Below, piece by piece: positions 34,107 to 44,891 of a DNA stretch of 64,000 nucleotides. The notes below the pieces were generated by a model. It was not told the origin of the DNA. It saw only the letters and a program-made list of their open reading frames with translations, and ran no database searches. A program made the translations under genes and the position numbers. The DNA lies in assembly GCA_945861435.1 (NCBI GenBank), contig CAMAUX010000002.1, positions 94,879 through 158,878 on the forward strand, read 5' to 3'. Source of the stretch: Chthoniobacter flavus. Lineage in GTDB: Bacteria; Verrucomicrobiota; Verrucomicrobiia; Chthoniobacterales; Chthoniobacteraceae. Position 1 is the stretch's first letter, and every line of letters starts with the position of its first letter.

Positions 34107-34214
34107 GCGATTTGGGCGATTTGGGCCGATTTGGGGAGGGAGGACGGTCCATCTGCAGCCGGCGTTGAGTGCTTTGGTTTAACCCGTCGATTTGAGAGCC
34201 GAGAGCCGAGAGTT
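34107..34214. repeat. Short tandem repeats between mcsA and mcsB
   Basis: Two sets are visible: three near-copies of GCGATTTGGG from 34107 to about 34135, and three 7-bp units GAGAGCC, GAGAGCC, GAGAGTT at 34194-34214. The second set lies 39 bp before the mcsB start. They could arise by slippage. Confidence 0.6.
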
Positions 34215-34252
34215 TAGCGGTCACCGGAATATCCGCAGCGGAGAAAGACAAC

Positions 34253-35371
34253 ATGCCAATCCACAACATCCTCACCAACACAGGCGAATGGCTTCACGGC
34301 GACGGACCCCACTCGCAGATTGTCATCAGCAGCAGGGTGCGTTTTGCCCGCAACCTGAGGGGTTATGCGTTCCCGGGTTGGGCGAAGAGGGCTGAGCGGC
34401 TGCAGGTGCTCGAGGCGGTCAAGCCCCGCGTGGAGGAGTTGCCGGAGATGGCGGACGCTTATTCGGTGTTCTCTCAGGATCTGAGTGTGATTGAGAAGCA
34501 GGTGCTCGTGGAGCGGCACCTGGTGTCCCGCGAGCACGCGGCCAAGGGGGCGGGATCGGCGGTGGTCATCAACCGATCGCAGACGCTCTCGATTATGATC
34601 AACGAGGAGGATCACCTCCGGTTGCAGGCGATCCGCTCGGGGCTTCAGCTGCAGGAAATCTTCCAGATGATCGATCAGGCGGACTCCGCCTTGGAGCAGA
34701 AGCTGGATTTCGCATTCCACCCGGAATTGGGGTATCTGACGGCCTGCCCGACCAACGTGGGCACCGGCATGCGGGCCTCGGCGATGGTGCATCTGCCGGC
34801 GCTGGTCATGAGCGAGCAGATCAATCAGGTCATCCAAGCCGTCAACAAGATCGGCCTCGCTGTGCGCGGACTGTACGGCGAGGGCACGGAAGCGCTGGGC
34901 AACCTTTTCCAAGTCTCCAATCAGACGACGCTCGGGGAAAAGGAGGAGGAGATCATCGCCCGCCTTCAGAAAGTCATCGAGCAGATCATCGGGCACGAGC
35001 AGAACGCCCGGCAGATTCTGCTGCAAAAGAAGCCGAATACGCTGCTGGATCACGTGGGGCGTGGATACGGCATTCTGGTGCATGCGCATTCCATGAGCTC
35101 GAAGGAAGCCCTCAACCTCCTCTCCTTCATCAAGCTGGGAATCGACCTTCAGCTCTTCCCAGAGGTGTGCCGGCAGCCGGTGGATCAGCTCTTCATTGAG
35201 ACCCAGCCGGCCCATCTACAGAAGGGTTCCCAGCGCAAGCTGGCAGCGGAGGAGCGCGATGTGCTTCGGGCGGAGATCATCAGGGCGAAGCTCGCCAGCT
35301 TTCCGAAGCCGGAGGCGGGGCGGCTGAAGTGGACGCGTCCGGAGCAGGGGGAGCCGGAAGCGCTCGAGTGA
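34253..35371 (+). CDS. mcsB: Protein-arginine kinase McsB
   Basis: McsB phosphorylates arginines in proteins and so marks them for ClpC-dependent degradation. The 372 residues show the phosphagen-kinase fold: SSRVRFARNLRG near 26-37 (ATP phosphate binding), NEEDHLRLQAI near 117-127, and TACPTNVGTGMRAS near 163-176 with Cys165 where guanido kinases have their reactive cysteine. The C-terminal ERDVLRAEIIR helix matches McsB. Cytoplasmic. Lies between mcsA and clpC; an upstream GGAGAAAG serves as ribosome site. Confidence 0.95.
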   Translation: MPIHNILTNTGEWLHGDGPHSQIVISSRVRFARNLRGYAFPGWAKRAERLQVLEAVKPRVEELPEMADAYSVFSQDLSVIEKQVLVERHLVSREHAAKGAGSAVVINRSQTLSIMINEEDHLRLQAIRSGLQLQEIFQMIDQADSALEQKLDFAFHPELGYLTACPTNVGTGMRASAMVHLPALVMSEQINQVIQAVNKIGLAVRGLYGEGTEALGNLFQVSNQTTLGEKEEEIIARLQKVIEQIIGHEQNARQILLQKKPNTLLDHVGRGYGILVHAHSMSSKEALNLLSFIKLGIDLQLFPEVCRQPVDQLFIETQPAHLQKGSQRKLAAEERDVLRAEIIRAKLASFPKPEAGRLKWTRPEQGEPEALE

Positions 35372-35435
35372 TCCTTTGAGTGAGTCTGAGGTGGGGTTGA
35401 TAGGGGTGGGGCGCGGCTGGGTTTTGGGGGGATCG

Positions 35436-35457
35436 GCCGGACTTCGGCGGACTTTTT
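35436..35457 (+). terminator. Weak terminator-like element after mcsB
   Basis: GCCG pairs with CGGC around a 5-base loop, and a run of five T residues follows 4 bp later. Another T8 tract lies nearby at about 35477. A short stem makes this only a candidate; it would separate mcsB from clpC. Confidence 0.3.
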
Positions 35458-35645
35458 GGCGATGGGATGGGGTTATTTTTTTTAGGGGAACCTGAGGGAG
35501 CGTCTTGCGCGTGGCCTGCATTCGGGCCAGATTGATAGCGAGGTTGGGTGCCTGAGCTAAGATTCCGGTCATCCAACTGCGGCCTTAGGGCCACCCCGCT
35601 GGGAACTTCAATGTCGTTTCAAGGCTGCCAAAGCCATCCACCAAC

Positions 35646-38129
<2,484 letters not shown>

Positions 38130-38140
38130 GCCAGTGGATT

Positions 38141-38166
38141 CCCGGAATGGATGCCCGGAATGGATT
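38141..38166. repeat. 13-bp tandem repeat after clpC
   Basis: CCCGGAATGGATG and CCCGGAATGGATT stand head to tail, 12 of 13 bases identical, starting 12 bp after the clpC stop and ending about 55 bp before the next start. Confidence 0.6.
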
Positions 38167-38220
38167 GACGTCTGAGGGCTTTGTAGTCCGCAGGTTTCTT
38201 TGATCCGGGGCCTTGTTGCG

Positions 38221-39141
38221 ATGCGCGCTTCTGTCCCTCTGATCTTGGGCGCTTGCGCATGGCTTTGCGCAGGCGTTTCGTGGGCCGACTCCAAGAGTAA
38301 GGGCTCAGTGCAGGCGTTGCCGCCGTCGACGGTGGCTGTGGCGCGTGCACCCGTTGCCGGACAACCATTTGATGACCGCGAGTTGGTGCAATGGTTTGAG
38401 CAGGAGGGGAGAAAGCTCAAGGCCGGAGCGAAGGTGAGGAAGCTCAGTTTCGAGAAGGAGGTTTGCGAAGTGGCTCTTCCGCTTGCCGGCGGGACGCTCC
38501 TTGGGGTCGAAGAAGCAGCGGCCCGTGCGGAGGCATCCACGCTGGTACTCGGCGAGTTTTACAGGGATCCCAAGACAAAAAAGGAGGGGTTTAATCCTGC
38601 GGGTGCCGGCTTTGTGGTGACAGAGGCTGGTGTGTGTGTGACGAGCCTGCACGTCGCTGCGGAGAAGGGGAGTCATGGGTTGGTGGCGATGACACGCGAC
38701 GGGCGTGTGTTTGCCGTGAAGGAGGCGCTCGCCAGCAACGCGGTGGAGGATCTGCTGGTCTTCCAACTGGAACTGCCTCCCGGTGAAATTCTCCCGGCGC
38801 TGCCGATCGCCGGCGAACCTGCGCCCATGGGGGCTGGTGTGGTTGTGGTGAGCCATCCCGATGAGCACTTTTTCCTTTTGAGCACGGGAGTGGTGGCCCG
38901 CCATGTGTTGTGGCGCGAGGGCGCGAAGACCTCCAATTTCATGAGCGTGACCGCCGACTTCGCCAAGGGATCGAGCGGTGCGCCCATTTTGGATCTGCGG
39001 GGACGCGTGGTGGGTGTGGTGAACAATACGGAGTCGGTCTATTACGATGACGACGGACGTAAGAAGCAGATGGATCTGCAGATGGTGGTGAAGAACGCCA
39101 CGCCCGCATGGCTGCTGCGTCAGATGATGAGGGCGAAGTAG
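38221..39141 (+). CDS. Secreted trypsin-like (S1) serine protease
   Basis: A 306-residue protein with a signal peptide (VPLILGACAWLCAGVSWA). The catalytic triad of the S1/HtrA fold is in order: His144 in TSLHVA, Asp177 in NAVEDLLVFQ and Ser252 in GSSGAP. No PDZ domain follows, so it is not DegP. The frame is open to a TTG at 38200, but ATG 38221 starts the signal. It is probably a periplasmic or outer-surface protease; a link to the ClpC system just upstream is only positional. Confidence 0.83.
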   Translation: MRASVPLILGACAWLCAGVSWADSKSKGSVQALPPSTVAVARAPVAGQPFDDRELVQWFEQEGRKLKAGAKVRKLSFEKEVCEVALPLAGGTLLGVEEAAARAEASTLVLGEFYRDPKTKKEGFNPAGAGFVVTEAGVCVTSLHVAAEKGSHGLVAMTRDGRVFAVKEALASNAVEDLLVFQLELPPGEILPALPIAGEPAPMGAGVVVVSHPDEHFFLLSTGVVARHVLWREGAKTSNFMSVTADFAKGSSGAPILDLRGRVVGVVNNTESVYYDDDGRKKQMDLQMVVKNATPAWLLRQMMRAK

Positions 39142-39418
39142 CTTCCGCTGAGACACGCTTGGCCTGATAGTTTTTCGCGCTCAGATTGCGATCCCGGTCT
39201 GCTCTTTTCCTCGCGGCTTTTCCCAATCGAACGTCCACAAAGTCCCCCACCTCTGCCGCCGGAGGGGCGAGGTTGTGATTGTGAATATCGTCAAGGTCGG
39301 GGCCCACATGAACACGTGTCATCCCAGTCGCCCGGCGCCGCCTTTTGATAAATACGAAATGCTTTTTAGTCGGCTGCCCGAATGGCTTTGAACCGACAGA
39401 TTTGGAGCCGGGATCCTG

Positions 39419-42076
39419 CTATTCAAACACGATGGAGCCCAGTGAGGTGGGGTGCCAGGTGAGTAATTCATCCGCGCCGTAGCTGTCGCGGGTGTAGATC
39501 ATGCGCACGATGTTGAAAGCCAGTGCGCGGGCCCCGGAGTAATCGTAGCCTGGAGTCTTGAGTGGCAGCGCGGCTTCGATGACGTAGCGGTGGGCTGCTT
39601 CATCGTATTGCACGGCGCATTGCACACCCTCGCGGTTATCCCTGGCTTTGAAGAAGCCGCGGAATGCACCGAGGGCGTTGATGTCGTACTGGCACGTTGA
39701 ATCTCTTGGGGTCTCGGAGTCGACGGGGCCGAAGCTTACTTCCACACCGCTTTCGCGCCAGATATGCGTGCCTGTCAGCGTTTCTGGGGGGGTTGCTGCC
39801 CAGACGGGACCGACCTGTTCGCACGTCAGTGCGATGAGGAGATGATCACCATCGCGCAGCAATCGCGCGCGGGTGGGATGTTTCGAAGGGAGGATGGAAC
39901 TGCGGATCGAGAACCCTTCGATGAGCGCAGCGTCTGCCCACACGGCATCGTCGAGGATGCCGTCGATCTTGGGCGTGGCGGAAGCACGCGGGACATAAAC
40001 GGTTTTGTCGAGGAGGCGCTCGAAGAACTGCACGCGTTCGGGAAGTGATTTTGCGGGGAGATTGGCGTGAAGGATTTCGAGGGATTTTTTGCGGAGTGCC
40101 GCGCTCCGTTCGCGTGCGGGAAGGGAGTCGCTCACGGCGGCATGGGCCTGCTGGCCGATGGTGTCCAACAGCGAACCGATGCCCTTGCTGTAATTTGCGA
40201 TGACGGTGGGGAGGAACCCGAGGCGCATCTCCAGATCGCCCGTGGCCGGAGGGATGTTGCGTTCTTTTTCGTAGTAACGAACCGCCTCGGCCATGGTGCT
40301 GCCGTCGTCGTTGAGATAAAATGTGAGCAGGGGGGCGTTTACGCCGGGGGCGTGGTTCCTAGCGGCGCGTTCGAGTTGGTAGGGGGTGTGGGTGGCGAGG
40401 GCGAAGAGTTCGTGTGCGCGGAAGTGGCGCAGCACCATGCCGAGGCGTTCCTGGACTGCCTGATCGTTCTTGGTGAGTGAGAGGGCCTGCTCGAGCGTGG
40501 CGCGTTCCCATGCGAGATCCTCCGCAGCGTAGAGTGCAGGCTCTTCGCGGGGCATGTCGCTGAGGTGTGTAAGGTGCTGAAGCGCCGTGGCGTGCTTCTG
40601 TTCAAAATGTTTGTAGAAGGAGCGCATGAGGGCTGATCCCGCGCCGAACATATCGTTGCAGTACTGCGTCCAGAGTTGGTCGACATCGAGCCACGGGTCG
40701 GAGGTGAGCCGCATCAGGATCCAGTAGTAGGCGCCATCGAGGTAGAAATTCTGCTCGGGGGAGTACTCGTAATATGCGCCGAGGCAGTGGTGCTCGACGG
40801 ACCACTGAAGGAAACGGGCCACGTTGGGGAGGTCGTTGCGCGGAGTCACACCCGCGAAACGCCAGTCGTGGAAGAACCAGTGTGCGCCCGCATCGGTGAA
40901 CTGCAGGATGGCCTCTTTCTGGGCCTGCGCGTAGGCCGGGTCCTGCAGCATGTAAGTCTTGAGGACGATCTTCACGGCGACATTAGGCTCGAAGCGGATC
41001 CCCGCGGGCGGTTGCTTGGCATTCACATAGGAAAAGCAGGTGATGGCGAGGTCGGGAAACTCTGTGCGGCTGCGGCGCGCCACTTCATTGACAAAGCTGA
41101 AGTAAAGATTGCTGTAGGAGCCGTGCTTTTGCACCGATGCTTGGCAGTCTGCGCACTGGCAGTCGAAGGTGATATCCATCATCCCCATGCTGATGTAGCT
41201 CAGTGCGGGGCGAGTCCGCTTCTGTTCGCGGATGTAGTCCATGGCCAAGTCGGGCAGGGCCTTCGCGGAAAGACAGGGGTTCCAGATCTTGGTTCCGATG
41301 CTCAGCGGCACACGCCTCTCGCCACCGCGCATCTCATAAATCTCAGGATGCGTGGTTCCGAACTTTTCCGGTGGGAAGACATTGGCGAGATTGTGGAAAC
41401 ACTGCAGCGTCATGCGCGTGCCGTTCTGGTTCATGCGCAGCCATTCGGAGTGATCCTTCCAATACGGGGCGAAGAAGCTCGTCTTGAAGAACTCCTTCCG
41501 GAAGAGCTCGAGCGAGCGGATCTCGAGGACGCCGGTCTTGGGCTGGCTGTGCCAGAGTTCCGATGGTGCGTAGAAGCGGATTCCTGCGGCGACGTCCAGA
41601 AACTCGCAGACTGCGCTCGTCGTGCCAGTCTGGCCAGTGAAGGGGTTGCCAGCGATGAGGAGGGTGTTACCCCGGCGGCTGAGAAGGATGGCGCCGGGGT
41701 TCGACTCAAGCTTGGAGCGGTCATTCGGCGTTAAGAACCGCGTGTTGCCGACCGCGAGGACGAGCTTGTCCTCCGGGAGAGCCATGCCGTTCTTTTCAAC
41801 GAGGACCGGGAAATGGGGCGCCGCGGCACGGTCGATGTTTGCATCGGGTAGATAGGGGCGCGCCGCGTCGGTTCCCGCAAATGCTCGAATCAAGTAGTGT
41901 TGGAGCACGCGTCCGGCGAAGTTGGAGCCATCGAGGATCAGCGTGTTTTGAGGGGTGATCCGGAGAGGTTGCTCGCGTGGTGGCTCAGCATCGGCCCGGC
42001 TTTGCGGGAAAAGACCGAACAGCAGAAGCATGCCTGCGAATGGTGCAGTGAGGAACTGGATGAAGGAACGCATCAT
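39419..42076 (-). CDS. DUF4838 protein with CBM9-like C-terminal domain
   Basis: An 885-residue secreted protein. The N-terminus is a signal peptide (LTAPFAGMLLLFGLFPQ). The region to about 200 resembles the beta-hexosaminidase-type domain found before glycoside hydrolases (VLAVGNTRF, FLDVAAGIRFYAP). The DUF4838 body follows, with conserved CQCADCQASVQKHG and FHDWRFAG blocks. The last 200 residues (PKIDGILDDAVWADAALIEG) read like a CBM9-type sugar-binding domain. It probably acts on polysaccharide outside the cytoplasm. The frame extends to 42223 but ATG 42076 starts the signal. Confidence 0.85.
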   Translation of the reverse strand: MMRSFIQFLTAPFAGMLLLFGLFPQSRADAEPPREQPLRITPQNTLILDGSNFAGRVLQHYLIRAFAGTDAARPYLPDANIDRAAAPHFPVLVEKNGMALPEDKLVLAVGNTRFLTPNDRSKLESNPGAILLSRRGNTLLIAGNPFTGQTGTTSAVCEFLDVAAGIRFYAPSELWHSQPKTGVLEIRSLELFRKEFFKTSFFAPYWKDHSEWLRMNQNGTRMTLQCFHNLANVFPPEKFGTTHPEIYEMRGGERRVPLSIGTKIWNPCLSAKALPDLAMDYIREQKRTRPALSYISMGMMDITFDCQCADCQASVQKHGSYSNLYFSFVNEVARRSRTEFPDLAITCFSYVNAKQPPAGIRFEPNVAVKIVLKTYMLQDPAYAQAQKEAILQFTDAGAHWFFHDWRFAGVTPRNDLPNVARFLQWSVEHHCLGAYYEYSPEQNFYLDGAYYWILMRLTSDPWLDVDQLWTQYCNDMFGAGSALMRSFYKHFEQKHATALQHLTHLSDMPREEPALYAAEDLAWERATLEQALSLTKNDQAVQERLGMVLRHFRAHELFALATHTPYQLERAARNHAPGVNAPLLTFYLNDDGSTMAEAVRYYEKERNIPPATGDLEMRLGFLPTVIANYSKGIGSLLDTIGQQAHAAVSDSLPARERSAALRKKSLEILHANLPAKSLPERVQFFERLLDKTVYVPRASATPKIDGILDDAVWADAALIEGFSIRSSILPSKHPTRARLLRDGDHLLIALTCEQVGPVWAATPPETLTGTHIWRESGVEVSFGPVDSETPRDSTCQYDINALGAFRGFFKARDNREGVQCAVQYDEAAHRYVIEAALPLKTPGYDYSGARALAFNIVRMIYTRDSYGADELLTWHPTSLGSIVFE

Positions 42077-42223
42077 GGGGTGGGGGAGGGGATGGTTGCC
42101 GCGGTGCACCGTCCGCAGACGTCCAGTGGAGCGGGGGTGTGACTGTATCGGTCCGAACTTTTGGTGGAATTTTGTGCGGTGAATCTCAAGCGAAAGATGC
42201 AGGGTCGCGTGCATCCACGGCAT

Positions 42224-44143
42224 TCATTGGACGGGGAAGGGGCGAGCGCTCCAAAGGGGAATCCGGTTGAGCCCCTGACGCAGCTCCTTGATTGGGCCGG
42301 GGATTCTGGGGCCAGGCTCCATCGGTTTGCCGGTGAAGTCCCTTTCGATTCGCGGTTCGTGGAATGCGCCGAAATCGTTTACCAACACGGGAACTGAGAG
42401 TTCGAGCATCAGCGTGTTGGGATCAAAGGTGTAGGTGAAGCCGGGGACGGTGCGGCTGTGTGCATCGCAGTCCTTCCCTTCGTTGTAACCGGCCCATGCG
42501 GCCTGCCATGAGGCGAGTGGGACGGGCAGCGGTGTCTTCGCTGAGAATGCGAACCGGGTCTCGTCCGGGGCGCAGCCGTAGAGGTTGAAGTCGAGGCGGC
42601 GGTCTTCGGAGCGGACCTCGTCGGGCGTGGTGAGTTGGAGGAAGAGGCCGGTGCCGCCGATGAACAGGTTGTTGAAGAGAGCGTTGTGTGCGGCGTTCCA
42701 GTTGCCCGTGCGATGCCTCTCGATGGTGAAGGCCACGCCTGCCTTCGAGGCGCCTAGAATGAGGTTGTGGGCGATGGTCACGCCGCCGGACTCGCGCGTG
42801 CCCACGGCCACTGCGTTGTCGATGAACACGTTGTTTGCCACAAGGCACGGCTTGGCACTGCCGATTTCGAAGTCGAGGCCGACCTCGTGGTTGAGCACCA
42901 CGTTGCGTTCCACCCGTGTGCCGTCGCCTCCGCCGCCGTCCAGCCAGATCCCCCACTTGCCCCTGTTGTCGCGGACGAGGTTGCCCTCGATGACGGAGTG
43001 CGACGGGTTGTGGAGCTTGATGCCGGCGCTCTCCCAGCGCTTCTTGCCGGTGAAGAGGAGGTTGTTGTTTCGCTCCACCACATTGCCACGGAGTTGGAGG
43101 TTGGATCCGTTGTAGCTCGCGGTTCCGGCGGCTCCGTTGTCTGCAATCCAGTTGCCCTCCACGAGGTGATGGCCCGCACCAGTCGCGCGCCCGTTGTCGC
43201 CCGTCTCGAGATCTGCATCTGCAGACCCTTCACAGCCGAGGTCGAGCCCGATGCCGGCTGCCCAGCGGATCACGTTGTTGCGGATCACCCAGTGGTTGCC
43301 CGAACGCGTTCCCACGGCGCCGGCCTGCTGCCATTCGGGATGCGCGGCCTCCCAGAAGTTGGTGGGATATTGATTGCCACAGTGCTCGAAGGTGAAGCCC
43401 TCGACCGTGATGAATCCGAGTCGCCGCTGGTGCGGTGCAAAAAGGCGCCGTCGCGTCGTGACTTCCACCGTGTGCTTGTCCGGCGATTGCCCTTCCGCAA
43501 AGTGAAGCGCCAGTTTGCTTGTGGACGCGTCGTAGCGCCACGTGCGGGCCTTTGCGAGGAACTCTGCTTCCATGGGTGCCTGCTCAAATGGCGCCCCGTC
43601 CACGAAGACCTGGCCGAGCGTGTAGACCAGCGTGGGATCGGCCATCGGGAGCCCGCGCTCCCGTTCAGGCCTGCCTTCGCGGCCATAAGGAGTCGATGCA
43701 AACGGAACCCGGAACGGGTTCGCTCCATCGCGGTGTGCGGTGTCGGTGAACAGGGATTCTTCAAGGAGTCCGGCCCACACGCCGGGTGCGCCCGCTTCCC
43801 ACTGAGGCCGCCACACATCGGAACCGCGCACCACTGCGCCTTGCGCGACTTGGGAGCGGAATACAATCGGCGCGTCGTTTGTTCCTCCGCGCGGAGGGGC
43901 CACGCGCTCGCGGTAGATGCCCGGGGCGACGAGCACGGTGTCGCCCGGTTGCGCGAGTTCCGCCGCGCGCTGGATGGTGCGCACGGGAGCGGCCTGGGTT
44001 CCCGGTGCGGAGTCGTCACCGGTGGGTGCGACCCGGTAGGTGGCTGCCGAAGCGATCTGGCAGAGAATGGGCGCAAGCAGCAGTGCCGCGGGAAAGAGCC
44101 TGCACAGGGGTTTCGGCGCGATGGAGTGGGAGGGATTGCTCAT
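42224..44143 (-). CDS. Right-handed parallel beta-helix protein (pectate-lyase-like fold)
   Basis: A 639-residue secreted protein (signal FPAALLLAPILCQIASA). The mature N-terminus has the DUF1565-type opening YRVAPTGDDSAPGTQAAPVR and PGDTVLVAPGIYRERV. Later rungs repeat patterns such as VIRNNVIRWAAG, VEGNWIADNGA, VIEGNLVRDNRG and VERNVVLNHEV, the coils of a right-handed beta-helix used by polysaccharide lyases, epimerases and pectinases. Catalytic residues cannot be assigned. It starts 16 bp after the cytochrome b gene and is likely in the same operon. Confidence 0.85.
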   Translation of the reverse strand: MSNPSHSIAPKPLCRLFPAALLLAPILCQIASAATYRVAPTGDDSAPGTQAAPVRTIQRAAELAQPGDTVLVAPGIYRERVAPPRGGTNDAPIVFRSQVAQGAVVRGSDVWRPQWEAGAPGVWAGLLEESLFTDTAHRDGANPFRVPFASTPYGREGRPERERGLPMADPTLVYTLGQVFVDGAPFEQAPMEAEFLAKARTWRYDASTSKLALHFAEGQSPDKHTVEVTTRRRLFAPHQRRLGFITVEGFTFEHCGNQYPTNFWEAAHPEWQQAGAVGTRSGNHWVIRNNVIRWAAGIGLDLGCEGSADADLETGDNGRATGAGHHLVEGNWIADNGAAGTASYNGSNLQLRGNVVERNNNLLFTGKKRWESAGIKLHNPSHSVIEGNLVRDNRGKWGIWLDGGGGDGTRVERNVVLNHEVGLDFEIGSAKPCLVANNVFIDNAVAVGTRESGGVTIAHNLILGASKAGVAFTIERHRTGNWNAAHNALFNNLFIGGTGLFLQLTTPDEVRSEDRRLDFNLYGCAPDETRFAFSAKTPLPVPLASWQAAWAGYNEGKDCDAHSRTVPGFTYTFDPNTLMLELSVPVLVNDFGAFHEPRIERDFTGKPMEPGPRIPGPIKELRQGLNRIPLWSARPFPVQ

Positions 44144-44159
44144 GTTTTCGTGGAGGTGT

Positions 44160-44891
44160 TCATCCCTTCTGCATCACGGGAAAAGCCACCTCCGGGAGTC
44201 CCGGGATGCTGAGTACGGAGGTGGTTTCATCAAAGCAGCGCACAAGCAGCCATGCGACGGCGATGCCCAGCAGGAGCAGGATCCAGCCTGCGATGCGGTT
44301 GGGGGAGGCGACCCCTGCGTCTGTGGTCCGCACGTCCCATCCATGCACCATCGCAAGCGGGGTGGCGCGCCTGTGGCGGAGCGCGTGGAGGGCGAGGCCG
44401 AGCAGGTGGACGCCAATCAAACCCACGGCGCCCCATGCGATGCGCCCGTGCCATGTCTCGACCCACTCGCCCGCAAACCCTGTGGCAATGAGAAGTGCCA
44501 GCCCTGTGTAAAGGAGCTGCGCGAACAGTGCGCTTCCCGGATTGAGCCCTGGATACTCCATCTGTCTTCCGCGAAAAGCACCCGCGAGGTAACGCAGCAC
44601 GGCGCGCGGCCCATGGATGAACGCACGCCAGCGCATGGCCCTCGCGCCAACGAATCCGAGGATGACCCGGACGAGGAGGAACCATGCGGCGAGGAGCCCC
44701 GCGAGCATGTGATGTTTGAAGAGTGGGCCCTCCGGATCGCACTGGAAGCCGATATAGAGGGAGGCCGTGAGGCTGCAGGCGAAGCCCCAGTGGCTCACGC
44801 GTGCGGGTAGGTCCCAGACAAGCACCTGCTTTTCCGAAGGATCGCGCCCGGACGGTCTTTCGTGGGCATCATCGGGCGTGCCCGCGCTCAT
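44160..44891 (-). CDS. Cytochrome b561-type membrane protein
   Basis: A 243-residue integral membrane protein with four or five membrane helices. Likely heme ligands are the histidines in ARVSHWG, FKHHMLAG and GVHLLGLALHALRHRRA, as in the b-type subunit of Ni-Fe hydrogenases and related cytochromes b. It should pass electrons between a periplasmic enzyme and the quinone pool. Its ATG overlaps the stop of the upstream FAD oxidoreductase by ATGA (44888-44891), which suggests that the two form one enzyme. Confidence 0.85.
   Translation of the reverse strand: MSAGTPDDAHERPSGRDPSEKQVLVWDLPARVSHWGFACSLTASLYIGFQCDPEGPLFKHHMLAGLLAAWFLLVRVILGFVGARAMRWRAFIHGPRAVLRYLAGAFRGRQMEYPGLNPGSALFAQLLYTGLALLIATGFAGEWVETWHGRIAWGAVGLIGVHLLGLALHALRHRRATPLAMVHGWDVRTTDAGVASPNRIAGWILLLLGIAVAWLLVRCFDETTSVLSIPGLPEVAFPVMQKG

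Noticed and set aside
39142..39418. Possible small RNA or tRNA between the protease and the DUF4838 gene
   Set aside because: Only weak 4-5 bp stems (for example GTCGG/CCGAC) are present; no tRNA arms, no T-run, nothing distinctive.
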